The notes: generated from the letters alone by a model not told the origin. A stretch of DNA of 64,000 bases from Ferrithrix thermotolerans DSM 19514 (GCA_945906305.1 CAMDQT010000005.1:1-64000), one strand, 5' to 3'; positions 52,070-62,101 are shown, counted from the first letter of the stretch. Translations and numbers: made by a program.

Positions 52070-53143
52070 ATGGTCCAAACACAGATCGGAACGCCGGGCG
52101 AGGTACCGGGCATCGTCGACGGCCCGGGTCTGGAGGCGTTCTTTGCTCACCACGTCCACGGCGCGCAGCCGCCGCTGCAGTACAGCGTCATCGCCGGTGG
52201 CCATTCCAACCTGACCTACCGGGTGCAGGACGCAGCAGGCAATCGTTTCGTGCTGCGGCGGCCGCCGCTCGGCCATGTTCTGGCCAGCGCGCACGACATG
52301 GGCCGTGAGCATCGCATCATCGCCGCCGTCGCCCGAAGCACCGTGCCGGTAGCCCCTGCGCTGGCGGTCAGCCTCGATGAGTCCGTCAACGGGGCACCTT
52401 TTTACGTGATGGGCTTCGTCGACGGCCACGTCCTCACCGCGCCCGCCGAGGTCGATGCCGCGTTACCGAACCACGACGACCGACGGCGACTGGGTCTTGC
52501 GGTGATCGACACCCTGGCGGAGTTGCACCGGGTCGATGTCGACACGATCGGTTTGGGCGAACTGGCCCGTCGCGACGCCTACCTCGACCGGCAGCTCAAA
52601 CGCTGGCGCGGCCAGTGGGAACAGTCCAAGACGCGTGAGCTACCCGTCATGGACGAGTGCTACGACTTGCTGCTGGCCCACCAGCCCGACCAGCGCTACA
52701 CCGGCATCGTGCACGGCGACTACCGCCTGGGCAACTTCTTGTCCCGACCGGACGGCACGCTGGCCGCAGTATTGGACTGGGAACTGTGCACGTTGGGTGA
52801 TGTGCTGGCCGATGTCGGCTACCTGCTCAACAACTGGGCCGAGCAAGGCGAACCGCTGCCGGCAGGAGCGATCGACTACCCACCCACCGCCGCGGGCGGG
52901 TTCCCAACTCGAGCCGAGATGACCGCCCGGTACGCCGAACGCACCGGGTACGACGTATCGATGGTGCAGTACTACCGGGCCTTCAGTTCATGGCGGCTCG
53001 CCGCCATCAACGAAGGCGTCAAGCGCCGCTATCTCGAGGGGGTCATGGCCGACACGACCTTCCCCATTGAGGCCTACGAACATCGGGTGGAAGCACTGGC
53101 CCGCACGGCGCTGCAACTGCTCGGCACCATCCCGAGCGCCTGA
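52070..53143 (+). CDS. phosphotransferase family protein (APH/ACAD10-type kinase fold)
   Basis: 357 residues with an aminoglycoside-phosphotransferase fold: nucleotide loop GGHSNLTYRV, catalytic HGDYRLGNFL (~residue 219) and metal Asp in VLDWELCTLGD. Members of this branch sit next to acyl-CoA dehydrogenases and may phosphorylate hydroxyacyl-CoA or acids, not aminoglycosides. Here the neighbour is an aldo/keto reductase. Antibiotic resistance should not be inferred. Confidence 0.88.
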   Translation: MVQTQIGTPGEVPGIVDGPGLEAFFAHHVHGAQPPLQYSVIAGGHSNLTYRVQDAAGNRFVLRRPPLGHVLASAHDMGREHRIIAAVARSTVPVAPALAVSLDESVNGAPFYVMGFVDGHVLTAPAEVDAALPNHDDRRRLGLAVIDTLAELHRVDVDTIGLGELARRDAYLDRQLKRWRGQWEQSKTRELPVMDECYDLLLAHQPDQRYTGIVHGDYRLGNFLSRPDGTLAAVLDWELCTLGDVLADVGYLLNNWAEQGEPLPAGAIDYPPTAAGGFPTRAEMTARYAERTGYDVSMVQYYRAFSSWRLAAINEGVKRRYLEGVMADTTFPIEAYEHRVEALARTALQLLGTIPSA

Positions 53144-53177
53144 GCCCTGCCCCTATGGCTGATCCTTTCGGGAACCG

Positions 53178-54140
53178 GTGATTACCGCCTACCTAGCCGC
53201 CGAAGGGTTTGAGGCGGAACTGGCCGAGGAACTCCGCCGTGCCGGGCTGGGCCCAATGCTCCGCCCGGCGCACGGGCAACTCTTCATCACCGACGCCGAG
53301 CCCATCGAGGCGGCCTGGTCGCTCAACACCTGGTTCGACGCCGAAGAACTTGAGGTCGGCTCCATCGGCGAAACGGCCCGTTCGTTGCGTGCCCGTCAGC
53401 GCAACTGGTCGAGCTACGCACCGTTGCACCGGGGCCGGGCCGAGTTGGTGACGGCCAAGCTCCCGCACGTCTCAGGCCGCCCACTCGCCCTCGCTGAGCC
53501 GCCCCCCGTAGCGCCACTCGGATCGTGGACGATGCTCGAGACCGGCCGCGTCCTAGCCGCCACCCGCTGCTCCAGTCCCTTCCCCAACGGTCGCCCGGCC
53601 CTGCAGGAACGACGCCAGGGGCCCCCCAGCCGGGCCTACCTGAAGCTGTGGGAGGCCCTGTTACGTATCCGCCGCAGGCCCGGCCCGGGCGATGTTTGCG
53701 TCGATCTCGGTGCCAGCCCCGGCGGGTGGACTTGGCTGTTGAGCGAGTTAGGCGCGTCGGTGCTGGCGGTAGACAAGGCGCCTCTCGACGCCAGCGTGGC
53801 GCGGCGCCCCAAGGTGAGCTGGCGCGGCGAAAGCGCCTTCGGCCTGCGACCGAACTCGCTTTCGGACACCGAACCGATCACCTGGGTGTTCAGTGACATT
53901 GCCTGCTATCCGCAAAGACTGCTGGCACTCGTCGATCAATGGCGCGCCCTCCAGCCGGCTCCAGCGCTGCTGTTCACAGTCAAGTTCCAAGGCGCCACTG
54001 ACCATGAGGTGACGGACCAACTGCGGGCTATGGAGGGGGCCGAACTTTTCCACCTGTTTCACAACAAGCACGAATTGACCCTGGCCATTGTCGGGCCCCA
54101 CCGGGCGAGCCGCGAACGCGCTGAGCCGGTCCAGCCCTAG
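53178..54140 (+). CDS. FtsJ-like 2'-O-ribose rRNA methyltransferase (RlmM-like)
   Basis: 320 residues. An N-terminal THUMP-like/ferredoxin-like part (~1-90) precedes a SAM domain: VDLGASPGGWTWLL (~residues 174-187). The K-D-K-E catalytic set is in place: Lys in SRAYLKLWEAL, Asp in FSDIACYP, Lys in FTVKFQG, Glu in NKHELTL. RlmM methylates 23S rRNA C2498; this shorter protein may target another site. It starts at GTG 53178. Its end overlaps the convergent DMT gene by 4 nt. Confidence 0.85.
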   Translation: MITAYLAAEGFEAELAEELRRAGLGPMLRPAHGQLFITDAEPIEAAWSLNTWFDAEELEVGSIGETARSLRARQRNWSSYAPLHRGRAELVTAKLPHVSGRPLALAEPPPVAPLGSWTMLETGRVLAATRCSSPFPNGRPALQERRQGPPSRAYLKLWEALLRIRRRPGPGDVCVDLGASPGGWTWLLSELGASVLAVDKAPLDASVARRPKVSWRGESAFGLRPNSLSDTEPITWVFSDIACYPQRLLALVDQWRALQPAPALLFTVKFQGATDHEVTDQLRAMEGAELFHLFHNKHELTLAIVGPHRASRERAEPVQP

Positions 54141-55033
54141 CCGCCGACGAGCACCACCAAGACCCCTCCCACGACCAGGGCGGCGCCGAGGTACTCGCTG
54201 GCCACGCGTACCTCTTTGAATGCGAAACGGCCCACCAGAAAGGCCAGCACCAGGTCGACTTGGCCCACGGTGCGCACCGCGGCCGCGTTGTGCAGCGTCA
54301 TGGCGATAGCCCACCCTGCGGAACCGCCAACACTGAGCAGGCCGACCACCGCCGACGACCGCCACACCCCGCCAATGGCACGCAGCGCCCCGGGTTCCTG
54401 CCACGCCAACCAGGCACTGTTGCCGATGGTCTGCAGCACGTTCATCGTGGCCAGGGTGACCAGCGCCCGCACCACCGGACGGTCCTGGCCCAAACTCATG
54501 CTGGCGCTGCGGATACACACCGCGGCGACAGCGAAGCCCGCACCGGCGGCCATACCGGTCCACATGGCCCGATCCCCGCCCGCCCGCAGCACGCCCGCGA
54601 GCGTCGAACGATCGCCCCGACACGCCAACACCGCTACCCCGGCGAAGCAGAGGGCAACACCGAGCCACGCCAACGCTGACAACGCCTCGCCGAGAGCCAG
54701 TGCCGAGAGCACCGCGACCTGTGCCGCCTCGCTCTTGGAGTAGGTAGTCCCGATGGCGAAGTCACGCAGGCCGAAGCTGCGGATCAGCATCTCCGTCCCG
54801 AAGATCTGGGCCACTCCTCCCACGGCGATCCGCAGAACGAAACCCAATGACGGCGCCGGCAGCGGCGTGCCCGAAACGGCGATGACGAGCACGGCACCAA
54901 GCGCCACCGGCAAGCCGAAGGCGTAACGCACGAACCCGGCCGCATTCGGGCTCAGGGCGTGGCGCAGCCGCTGTTGCATCGCGGTTCGCCCGGTCTGCAG
55001 CACCGTGGCCAGCAACGTGGCGGCCAGCCACAT
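54137..55033 (-). CDS. EamA/DMT-superfamily transporter
   Basis: 298 residues, about ten helices with two EamA repeats (ATTYSKSEAAQVAVLSALALGE is the end of repeat 1; LVLAFLVGRFAFKEVRVASEYLGAALVVGG, repeat 2). It probably moves small metabolites across the inner membrane. The start ATG 55033 faces the divergent lipoprotein gene. Confidence 0.86.
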   Translation of the reverse strand: MWLAATLLATVLQTGRTAMQQRLRHALSPNAAGFVRYAFGLPVALGAVLVIAVSGTPLPAPSLGFVLRIAVGGVAQIFGTEMLIRSFGLRDFAIGTTYSKSEAAQVAVLSALALGEALSALAWLGVALCFAGVAVLACRGDRSTLAGVLRAGGDRAMWTGMAAGAGFAVAAVCIRSASMSLGQDRPVVRALVTLATMNVLQTIGNSAWLAWQEPGALRAIGGVWRSSAVVGLLSVGGSAGWAIAMTLHNAAAVRTVGQVDLVLAFLVGRFAFKEVRVASEYLGAALVVGGVLVVLVGG

Positions 55034-55052
55034 CAGCGAAGCGTCGTTTCGC

Positions 55053-55058
55053 TAGGGT
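55053..55058 (+). promoter_or_regulatory. -10 element (TAGGGT) for the DUF4333-like lipoprotein
   Basis: TAGGGT ends 8 nt before ATG 55067, with no ribosome site. Confidence 0.4.
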
Positions 55059-55066
55059 CACGGCTC

Positions 55067-55630
55067 ATGCCGAGTTCACGGTCATCGACTGTTCTCGCCG
55101 GAGTGATCACCACGTTGTCGCTCGGTGTTGCCGCACTCGCGGGCTGCTCGGCCTCGCCCTCCAGCTACGCCGACGCGGCCGAAGACCTCATCGAGGGTGG
55201 CCTCGCCGATCAGGCTGGGCTGGGCCGACTGACCGCCACCTGCAACACACCGTTGGCCACCGCCAGGGGCGAAGCCTTCGCCTGTCAGGCGGACACCGTC
55301 GACGGTAAGAAGATCGACTTCGTCGCGACCATCGTGAGAAACAAGAAGATCGACGTGAGTAGCACGAACCTGGTCACGGGCTCGTTGATGTCCAGGGTGG
55401 AGGAAGCCGCCCTGCAGTTGCTCGCCGACCAGACCGGTTTCGAACTTCCTTTCGGGGCGCTGGACTGTGGCCGGGTCAGCGTGCTGCTCGACGAGAGCGG
55501 GAGGCTGAGTTGCACGATGACCTCGCCGGACAACGGGGACCGCTACGACGCCTCCGTCACCATCGTCGAGTTGCACAGCGCCAACCCGCAGATCACCAAC
55601 TTCGAGATCGCCGCCACGCCGCGAAACTGA
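55067..55630 (+). CDS. DUF4333-like lipoprotein
   Basis: 187 residues. The signal peptide ends with the lipobox ALAGC (Cys ~27). Two related halves follow, each with a Cys-containing strand (LTATCNTPLATARGEAFACQA; ALDCGRVSVLLDESGRLSCTM), like a duplicated DUF4333 module, so two disulfides are likely. Exported and membrane-anchored; function unknown. ATG 55067 lies 8 nt after a -10 element. Confidence 0.75.
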   Translation: MPSSRSSTVLAGVITTLSLGVAALAGCSASPSSYADAAEDLIEGGLADQAGLGRLTATCNTPLATARGEAFACQADTVDGKKIDFVATIVRNKKIDVSSTNLVTGSLMSRVEEAALQLLADQTGFELPFGALDCGRVSVLLDESGRLSCTMTSPDNGDRYDASVTIVELHSANPQITNFEIAATPRN

Positions 55631-55716
55631 CCCGGGGCGCGGCGGCTGCCTGGCGACGCAGGACGGCAGGCAGCCGCGCTCGGTAGCGGTCGAAGGGGCG
55701 ATGGGAGCGAACTCGG

Positions 55717-56955
55717 TCAGATGCGCTCAATGATGGTGGCGGTGCCCATACCGCCACCGGTGCACATCGCCACCAGGCCCGTCTGCAAGTCGCGGCGCTC
55801 GAGTTCGTCGAGCACGGTCTGGATCAGCATCGACCCAGTCGCCCCGATGGGGTGGCCCAATGCCATCGCCCCGCCGTTGACGTTCACCTTCTCGGGGTCG
55901 ACACCGCTATCGCGAAAGAAGCGCAGCACTACCGCGGCGAACGCCTCGTTGATCTCGAAAAGATCGATGTCATTCCAGGTCATGCCGGCCTTGTCGAGAC
56001 ACTTCTTGGCCGCGGGGCCGGGGGCGGTGAGCATGATCAGCGGCTCAGTTCCGGCCACCGCCGACATGACGATGCGCGCCCGGGGGTGCAGGCCGTGAGC
56101 ACGGGCGTAGTCAGGTGAGGCGAGCAGTACCGCACCCGCACCGTCGACCACCCCGGAGCTGTTACCGGCGTGATGGACGTGGCGAAGGTCAACGCCGGGA
56201 TACACCTTGGCGACGAGGTCGAGGAATGAGGCGCCTTCGGCCTGGGTCATGGTGCCCGATGCCATCTTCTCGAAGCTCGGCTTGAGCTGCGCGAGGTCCT
56301 CCATCGTGGTCTGAGGCCGCGGAAACTCGTCATGGTCGAGCGCGACCGTGCCGTCGGGGTTGGTGATGGCGATCACGCTGCGATCGAAACGACCCTCCGC
56401 GATTGCCACCGCCGCCCGGCGCTGGCTCTCCAGCGCTAAGGCATCGCACTGCTCGCGGCTATAGCCGTCAAGGCTGGCGATGAGGTCGGCCGAGATGCCT
56501 TGGGGGACCTGCGGATGCAATTCCAACAGGTGCTGGTTGTTGGCGTGAAAGCCGTCGGTGCCATTGGCGGTGAAGCGGCTCATCGACTCGACGCCGCCAC
56601 CGATGACGAGGTCTTGGTGGCCGGCGAGAACACCCATGGCGGCGAAGGTGACCGCCTGCTGGCCCGAGCCACAGAAGCGGTTGAGGGTCACCCCGGGCAC
56701 AGAAATTGGCCAGCCGGCATCGAGCACCGACATCCGGCCGATGTCGTGGGCGTGGTCGCCGACGTTGGCGCCATTACCGGTGATGACATCTTCGACATCG
56801 GCAGGATCGAAACCGACCCGTTCCTGCAACGTGGACAGCACCTGGGCCAGGATCCGCTGGGGGTGCAGGTGGGACAGACCGCCCTTGCCCTTCTTGCCGA
56901 TGCCGCGGGGTGAACGCACCCCGTCGATGATCCATGCTTCGCGTTCGCCAGCCAT
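55717..56955 (-). CDS. acetyl-CoA C-acyltransferase (thiolase)
   Basis: 412 residues of classical thiolase: nucleophile Cys in NRFCGSGQQAV (~residue 92), FEINEAFAAV, His in GGAMALGHPIGATGS and Cys in ALVAMCTGGGMGTA. All three catalytic residues are kept, in contrast to the thiolase-fold protein at 4606. It cleaves 3-ketoacyl-CoA or condenses acetyl-CoA. ATG 56955 has GGGGAG upstream. Confidence 0.93.
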   Translation of the reverse strand: MAGEREAWIIDGVRSPRGIGKKGKGGLSHLHPQRILAQVLSTLQERVGFDPADVEDVITGNGANVGDHAHDIGRMSVLDAGWPISVPGVTLNRFCGSGQQAVTFAAMGVLAGHQDLVIGGGVESMSRFTANGTDGFHANNQHLLELHPQVPQGISADLIASLDGYSREQCDALALESQRRAAVAIAEGRFDRSVIAITNPDGTVALDHDEFPRPQTTMEDLAQLKPSFEKMASGTMTQAEGASFLDLVAKVYPGVDLRHVHHAGNSSGVVDGAGAVLLASPDYARAHGLHPRARIVMSAVAGTEPLIMLTAPGPAAKKCLDKAGMTWNDIDLFEINEAFAAVVLRFFRDSGVDPEKVNVNGGAMALGHPIGATGSMLIQTVLDELERRDLQTGLVAMCTGGGMGTATIIERI

Positions 56956-57145
56956 GGTGCACTCCCCGTGCGTCATGCCCCCGCAGGGGACCTTGGTGCT
57001 CTCCAGCCGCTCACCGTAGTTCCAACCAGCACCGCGACTCGATGTTGAGGTCCTCGTCCGCCAGATCACGGTGATTCGGCCCGTTGGGTAAGGTCAGACC
57101 AGGATCGGCACCTGGAGGATCAATGACGATCGATCACCTTTACGC

Positions 57146-57514
57146 TCACGAACGTGGGCCACCATGATGCTGGCCGACCTCGGGGCGGAGGTGATCAAGG
57201 TCGAAGGACCCGAAGGCGACATGCAGCGCTTCATGGGCCCCTTCACCAAGGAAGACTCCGAGCGGGCCTACGGCGGGACCTACGGCGCCATCCGGGGCTT
57301 CGGCGATCCCCGCACCGGAGCGAGCCCGTATGCCGACTGGCCCGCCTACGACGTGATCGCCCAAGCCATGAGTGGCTTCGTGTCGGACATCTACCCCACT
57401 GCCGACGGCGCGATGGCCATTGCCGCGCCGACCAATGCTGCGTGGGCTGCCCTGTGCGAGGCGATGGGCCGGTCCGAACTCGCCGCCGGAGAACTCGCCC
57501 CCCGCCCGAGCTGA
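57146..57514 (+). pseudogene. decayed CaiB/BaiF CoA-transferase
   Basis: Three conserved scraps of a ~380-residue CoA-transferase run together in ~120 residues: WATMMLADLGAEVIKVEGPEG without the normal N-terminus, then a jump to GAIRGFGDPRTGASPYADW and DVIAQAMSGF, then directly to the C-terminal GAMAIAAPTNAAWAALCEAM. The middle and the catalytic part are deleted, all in frame. No ribosome site or start is evident. It is a pseudogene. Confidence 0.8.
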
Positions 57515-57543
57515 CCGGCCGCCCGATTGGTCGAGATTCCGCC

Positions 57544-58065
57544 TCAGTATTCGATGCCCTTCATGGCGTTTATGCCCTGTTCGTAGGCATGTTTGACTAG
57601 GCGCATCTCGGTGACGGTGTCGGCAATGGCCACGATCTCCTCGGGCGCGTCACGCCCGGTCAGCACCACATTGGTACGCGGCGCCCGGCCCACGATGGCC
57701 TCAACCACCTCGGCGGTGTCGATCCAGCCGAAGATCATGGGGTAAGTGACCTCATCGAAGATCAGCAGGTCGTAATCGCCGGAGGCGAGCTTGGCCTTGG
57801 CCACCTCCCAGCCGTGACGGCCCAACGCCGCTGACTCATCAAGGTCGGTGGACTCCCAGGTGAACCCGTCGCCGACTTCGTGCCATTCGATGCCGAGGTG
57901 GTCGGCCAGCTTCTTCTCCCCGACCTTCCACTTGCCGCCCTTGATGAACTGCACCACCGCCACCTTCCAGCCCCTAGCCCAGCCCCGGGCCATGACGCCC
58001 ATGGCGGCGGAGGTCTTACCTTTGCCGTGACCGGTGTTGAGCAGAACGATGGACGCACGGGCCAC
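57544..58065 (-). CDS. cobO: cob(I)yrinic acid a,c-diamide adenosyltransferase
   Basis: 173 residues, BtuR/CobO family. P-loop NTGHGKGKTSAAMG (~residues 9-22) near the N-terminus, IFDEVTYPM, VVLTGRDAPEEI and the C-terminal VKHAYEQGINAMKGIEY. It adenosylates the corrin cobalt for coenzyme B12. GTG 58065 has GGAG 9 nt upstream; the in-frame TTG at 58080 is less likely. No other cobalamin genes lie nearby. Confidence 0.95.
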   Translation of the reverse strand: MARASIVLLNTGHGKGKTSAAMGVMARGWARGWKVAVVQFIKGGKWKVGEKKLADHLGIEWHEVGDGFTWESTDLDESAALGRHGWEVAKAKLASGDYDLLIFDEVTYPMIFGWIDTAEVVEAIVGRAPRTNVVLTGRDAPEEIVAIADTVTEMRLVKHAYEQGINAMKGIEY

Positions 58066-58119
58066 GAGGACTCCTATCAAGACAACGATGGGCGAGGTGC
58101 CTCACCGGGAACAAGCAGT

Positions 58120-59841
58120 TCAGACGCTGATCGGCACGGATTTGGCACCCCGCACCAGGGTGCCGGGCAGCGCGCCGGTCGCTTCACCGTCGCAGGCCAC
58201 CTCGACCCCGGCGACGAAGGTGTGTCGATAACCCACGCTGTGCTGCACCAGGCGGCGACCACCGGCGGGCAGGTCCCGGCGGATCTGCGGCGGGGTCAGA
58301 CCCAGCCCGGCGAGATCCACCACGTTCACATCGGCCCGGTAACCCGGGGCGAGCACCCCTCGGTCCAACAGCCCGTAGGCGGCGGCGGTGGCCCCGGTCT
58401 GCTTGTGGACCAACAACTCCAACGGCAACCGCTCCCCCCGGGTGCGATCGCGGGCCCAGTGCATCAGTAGGAAGGTGGGGGCACTGGCATCACAGATGGT
58501 GGCCACATGCGCTCCGCCGTCGGCGAGACCGCACACCGTGTACGGATCGGCCAGCATCGTGCGCACGACCTCGAGATCGCCGTCGCAGTAGTTCTCGAAG
58601 GGGTGCAGCAACAGCGCCCGGCCATCATCAGCGAGCAACAGGTCCAAAGCCAGTTCCCACGGGCTCTGGCCCGACCGCTCCGCCCGAGCAGTGATGGCCT
58701 GATGCGGGGCAGGCTCATAGTCGGGCGGGTTACCCAACTCGAAGGTACGGTGAATCGCCCGGGCCATCCAGGTGCTGAAGGGGTCCTCGGGGCGTTCTTG
58801 GATCAGCCGGCGCCGCAACTCGGGATCGAAGCGGAGACGGGCCACCCGCTCCGTTAGGGGCAGTTCGGCCACCGAACGGTACGCCGGATGGGTGACGAAA
58901 AAGTGCACCGTGGCATCGAGACCCATCATGACCCCGATCGGCCGAACCCCAACCTGGCCTCGCACGACGAGGCCCTCCGCCCGGGACTGGTGAATCTGGC
59001 CGAGGGTGCGGCGCCATAGATCGGGGGCGCTGTCCACCTGCAGCAACAAAACCGACAGCGGGCGGCCGGAGATCCGCGCCATACGGGTGAGGACCTCGAA
59101 CTCCCCGGGCCCGAAGTCACTGTTGGCCTGCAGCACGCCCGTACCCGCCACCGCCATCGCCTCCGCGATCCCATCCAGCTCGGGGTCACCGGCGGACAGA
59201 GATGGCGTAGGACGGCCGTCCTTGGCCCGATGCTTGGTCGTTCGCGAGGTAGAAAAACCCAGTGCCCCAGCCTCGAGAGCCTCCACCACAAGGCGGCCCA
59301 TCTCGGCAATCTCGGCCGTCGTGGGAACCTCGCCGTGATCACCGCCGCGCTCGCCCATCACGAAGAAACGCAGCGCCCCATGGGGAATCTGGGTGGCGAT
59401 GTCCATCACCTTGGGCGCAGAGGCCAAAGCGTCGAGATAGGCCGGGAAAGACTCCCAACAAAAGTCGATACCTTCGGCCAGCACCGTTCCCGGAATGTCC
59501 TCGACGCCCTCCATCAGGTTGATCAAGAACGCTTCGGTGCCCCGACGCACCGGCGCGAAGCCCACCCCACAGTTGCCGAACACCGTTGTGGTGACCCCGT
59601 GCCACGACGATGGGGTCAGGAACGGATCCCACGTTGCCTGGCCGTCGTAGTGGGTGTGGATGTCGACCCACCCCGGCAACACCAACTGGCCCGCGGCGTC
59701 GAGCGTGCGGCGGGCGGCGCCCAAGGATCCAGCCGGTCCCACCGCGGCGATGGTGCCATTGGTGACGGCGAGGTCCGCCGACGCGGCCGGGGCACCGGTC
59801 CCATCGACCACGGTGCCGTTCACGATCACGAGGTCATGCAT
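58120..59841 (-). CDS. amidohydrolase (N-acyl-D-amino-acid deacylase/D-aminoacylase-like)
   Basis: 573 residues. It starts [16 protein letters not shown]; metal motif [17 protein letters not shown] (~residues 52-68) and [12 protein letters not shown] follow, as in D-aminoacylases. The C-terminal block [13 protein letters not shown] is the usual composite domain. It hydrolyses an N-acyl or cyclic amide; substrate open. ATG 59841 lies 6 nt after TACGCT. Confidence 0.9.
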   Translation of the reverse strand: MHDLVIVNGTVVDGTGAPAASADLAVTNGTIAAVGPAGSLGAARRTLDAAGQLVLPGWVDIHTHYDGQATWDPFLTPSSWHGVTTTVFGNCGVGFAPVRRGTEAFLINLMEGVEDIPGTVLAEGIDFCWESFPAYLDALASAPKVMDIATQIPHGALRFFVMGERGGDHGEVPTTAEIAEMGRLVVEALEAGALGFSTSRTTKHRAKDGRPTPSLSAGDPELDGIAEAMAVAGTGVLQANSDFGPGEFEVLTRMARISGRPLSVLLLQVDSAPDLWRRTLGQIHQSRAEGLVVRGQVGVRPIGVMMGLDATVHFFVTHPAYRSVAELPLTERVARLRFDPELRRRLIQERPEDPFSTWMARAIHRTFELGNPPDYEPAPHQAITARAERSGQSPWELALDLLLADDGRALLLHPFENYCDGDLEVVRTMLADPYTVCGLADGGAHVATICDASAPTFLLMHWARDRTRGERLPLELLVHKQTGATAAAYGLLDRGVLAPGYRADVNVVDLAGLGLTPPQIRRDLPAGGRRLVQHSVGYRHTFVAGVEVACDGEATGALPGTLVRGAKSVPISV

Positions 59842-59847
59842 CCCCGC

Positions 59848-59853
59848 AGCGTA
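59848..59853 (-). promoter_or_regulatory. -10 element (TACGCT) for the amidohydrolase gene
   Basis: On the minus strand TACGCT ends 6 nt before ATG 59841, selecting this start for a leaderless message. Confidence 0.5.
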
Positions 59854-59903
59854 GGCGTCGATTCGGCCCCGGAGCATTGCGCCTGGTCAGCGGCGACGGC
59901 CGA

Positions 59904-59909
59904 TAGCCT
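59904..59909 (+). promoter_or_regulatory. -10 element (TAGCCT) for the CDF transporter gene
   Basis: TAGCCT ends 6 nt before ATG 59916. It faces the divergent amidohydrolase promoter 50 nt away. Confidence 0.5.
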
Positions 59910-59915
59910 GGGCTC

Positions 59916-60956
59916 ATGCCCACCGAGGGCCCCGGCCATTCCCACCGGACACCGGAAGCGCCAACCCAGCACCAAAAGGCCGAGCACGCCCGCTCCGGCG
60001 CGCCCGGCCACGGCCACGGACATGCCCATGGCGCTGGTTTGGCCCGGGCCGGAGTCCGGCACCGCAACCGACTGTTCATCGCCCTGGTCCTGATCAGCGG
60101 GTTTTTCGTGGTCGAGGTAGGAGCAGGTTTCGCCACCAACTCGCTCGCTTTGCTCTCCGACGCGGGGCACATGTTCACCGACGTGCTCGGCCTCGGGATG
60201 GCGCTGGCGGCCATCCAACTGGCCAGCCGGTTCCAGGCCCGCCGGGCCGGGCCGGCCACTGACACCTCGCTCGGCCAGCACAGCCACACCTTCGGCCTCT
60301 ACCGACTGGAGATCTTGGCCGCGTTCGTCAACGCGCTCCTACTCGCGGCGGTGGCCGTTGGGGTCCTGGCCCAGGCTGTCCGGCGGCTCATCAGCCCGGC
60401 CGAGGTGCTCAACACCGAGATGTTGGCCGTGGCTGGCGTCGCGCTGGCCGTCAACCTGGTGGCCTTGGCGCTGCTTCGGGTCGGCGCCACGGAATCGATC
60501 AACGTCGAAGGCGCCTACCTTGAGGTTCTCGCCGACACGGTGGGGTCGGTCGGCGTCATCGTCGCGGCCGTCTTGATGCGAACCTTCGGTTGGAACTGGG
60601 TCGACCCCGTAGCGGCGGTAGCCATCGGCATCTGGATCCTGCCTCGCACGTTCCGACTCGGCCGCCAAGCGGTACGCATCCTGCTTCAAGCCGCCCCCAC
60701 TCACCTCGACCTGTCTCGAATCGAGGCGGAGCTCAGCGCGATCAACGGCGTCGTGGATGTGCACGATCTGCATGTCTGGACGCTGACCTCGGACATGGAC
60801 GCGGCGTCCGCCCACCTGATGTGCAAATCCGGCACCGACCCCCATGCGGTGCTCGACCAGGCTCGCCACCTGCTCTCCAGCCGCTACGGAATCAGCCACG
60901 GCACCTTCCAGGTGGAACCAGAATCACACCTGGGGTGCCGCGAACTCACCTGGTAA
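59916..60956 (+). CDS. cation diffusion facilitator (CDF) metal exporter
   Basis: 346 residues. A His-rich N-terminus (HSHRTPEAPTQHQKAEH, GHGHGHAHG) is followed by six helices. The CDF zinc site appears as LLSDAGHMFTD (helix 2) and VLADTVGSVGV (helix 5). The C-terminal cytoplasmic domain (VDVHDLHVWTLTSD) carries further metal ligands. It exports zinc, cobalt or a similar divalent metal using the proton gradient. Confidence 0.93.
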   Translation: MPTEGPGHSHRTPEAPTQHQKAEHARSGAPGHGHGHAHGAGLARAGVRHRNRLFIALVLISGFFVVEVGAGFATNSLALLSDAGHMFTDVLGLGMALAAIQLASRFQARRAGPATDTSLGQHSHTFGLYRLEILAAFVNALLLAAVAVGVLAQAVRRLISPAEVLNTEMLAVAGVALAVNLVALALLRVGATESINVEGAYLEVLADTVGSVGVIVAAVLMRTFGWNWVDPVAAVAIGIWILPRTFRLGRQAVRILLQAAPTHLDLSRIEAELSAINGVVDVHDLHVWTLTSDMDAASAHLMCKSGTDPHAVLDQARHLLSSRYGISHGTFQVEPESHLGCRELTW

Positions 60957-60985
60957 CTCGGGCCGGTCCTGCCACCCGGCCGGGC

Positions 60986-62095
60986 TCAGCGAGCGTCGAG
61001 GAGCAGATTTGCGGGTTCGGGCAACGGTTCGGTGTCCCATGCCTTGAGCTGGGGCAGACAGTGCTCCGCGAAACAGCGCAGGTTGCGCTCCGCCTCCGCC
61101 CACGCCATGCCGGCGTAGGAGGTCTGCACCATCACCCCACTGTTGTCGATCACGCTGTGGATGTAGCGCAGCTTGTCCATCACCTGATCGGGCGTACCGA
61201 TCGGCATGAGGTTGGCGAAGGACTCCGCCGCGCCGTCGAGGCCGTGTCGGTCGATGAACTTGCCGACGTTGGCATAGAAGTCATATCCCTTGGCCTTGCC
61301 GAAGTGCTCCGAGGCCATCTCATAGTGGCGCATGGCGGTGTGGTAGTACGCCTGCACGTACTTGTTGCCCAGCGTCTTGGCCCGGTCCTCGTTCTCGTCG
61401 ACGAAGAAGAACCCGCCACACAGCGGCTTAGGTCGCGCCATGCCGGGGTTCACCTGATCCCAGGTCTTGTAGTACTGCTCGAAGTCTTGGGCCACGACTT
61501 CCCACGGCTTCTGGGGGATCACCAACATGCCCACCCCAAGCTTGGCCATGATCTCGACGGACTCTGGGGACACCGCCGCGGCATAGGTGCGGCCACGGAA
61601 AGACTTGAACGGGCGCGGACGGATGTCGCGTCGGGGTTGGCGAACCGTGGCGCCACCCTCCACATAGCCGTTCTCGAGGCCGTTCATGACCAACTCGGCG
61701 TATTCGACAAAGGTCTCGCGGGCCTCGTTCATGTCGAGACGGAATCCGTCGTATTCGACCTTGCCGAGCCCCCGGCCGAAGCCGAGGATCATCCGGCCGT
61801 CGGAGAGGTGGTCCAACATGGCGATCTGCTCGCTCACCCGTACCGGGTCGTGCCACGGCAGCACGATGACCATCGAGCCGAGTTGCACCCGCTCGGTCTT
61901 GGCCGCCATGTAGGTAAGGAACTGCACCGGGTCCGGCGACATGGTGTAGTCGGTGAAGTGATGCTCCACCGTCCATACCGAGTCAAACCCGAGCGGCTCG
62001 GCGAGGAGCGCCATGCGCACCTCCTCTTGCCATACCTCTCGGTCCGAAAGTGCGTCGAAGGGGTTCTGGAACAAGGTGGCGTATCCGACATGCAT
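60986..62095 (-). CDS. LLM class flavin-dependent oxidoreductase
   Basis: 369 residues, luciferase-like. N-terminal MHVGYATLFQNPFDA, EPLGFDSVWTVEHHFTDYTM, QLGSMVIVLPWHDPVRVSEQIA and MLDHLSDGRMILGFGRGLG. This group has the luxAB-like HHF motif and is often FMN-linked rather than F420-linked. Substrate unknown. ATG 62095 lies 6 nt after TACCGT. Confidence 0.9.
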   Translation of the reverse strand: MHVGYATLFQNPFDALSDREVWQEEVRMALLAEPLGFDSVWTVEHHFTDYTMSPDPVQFLTYMAAKTERVQLGSMVIVLPWHDPVRVSEQIAMLDHLSDGRMILGFGRGLGKVEYDGFRLDMNEARETFVEYAELVMNGLENGYVEGGATVRQPRRDIRPRPFKSFRGRTYAAAVSPESVEIMAKLGVGMLVIPQKPWEVVAQDFEQYYKTWDQVNPGMARPKPLCGGFFFVDENEDRAKTLGNKYVQAYYHTAMRHYEMASEHFGKAKGYDFYANVGKFIDRHGLDGAAESFANLMPIGTPDQVMDKLRYIHSVIDNSGVMVQTSYAGMAWAEAERNLRCFAEHCLPQLKAWDTEPLPEPANLLLDAR

Positions 62096-62101
62096 GACCG
62101 A

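Noticed and set aside
52070-53143. Aminoglycoside resistance
   Set aside because: The kinase fold matches the ACAD10-like branch associated with acyl metabolism, not drug-modifying APH enzymes.
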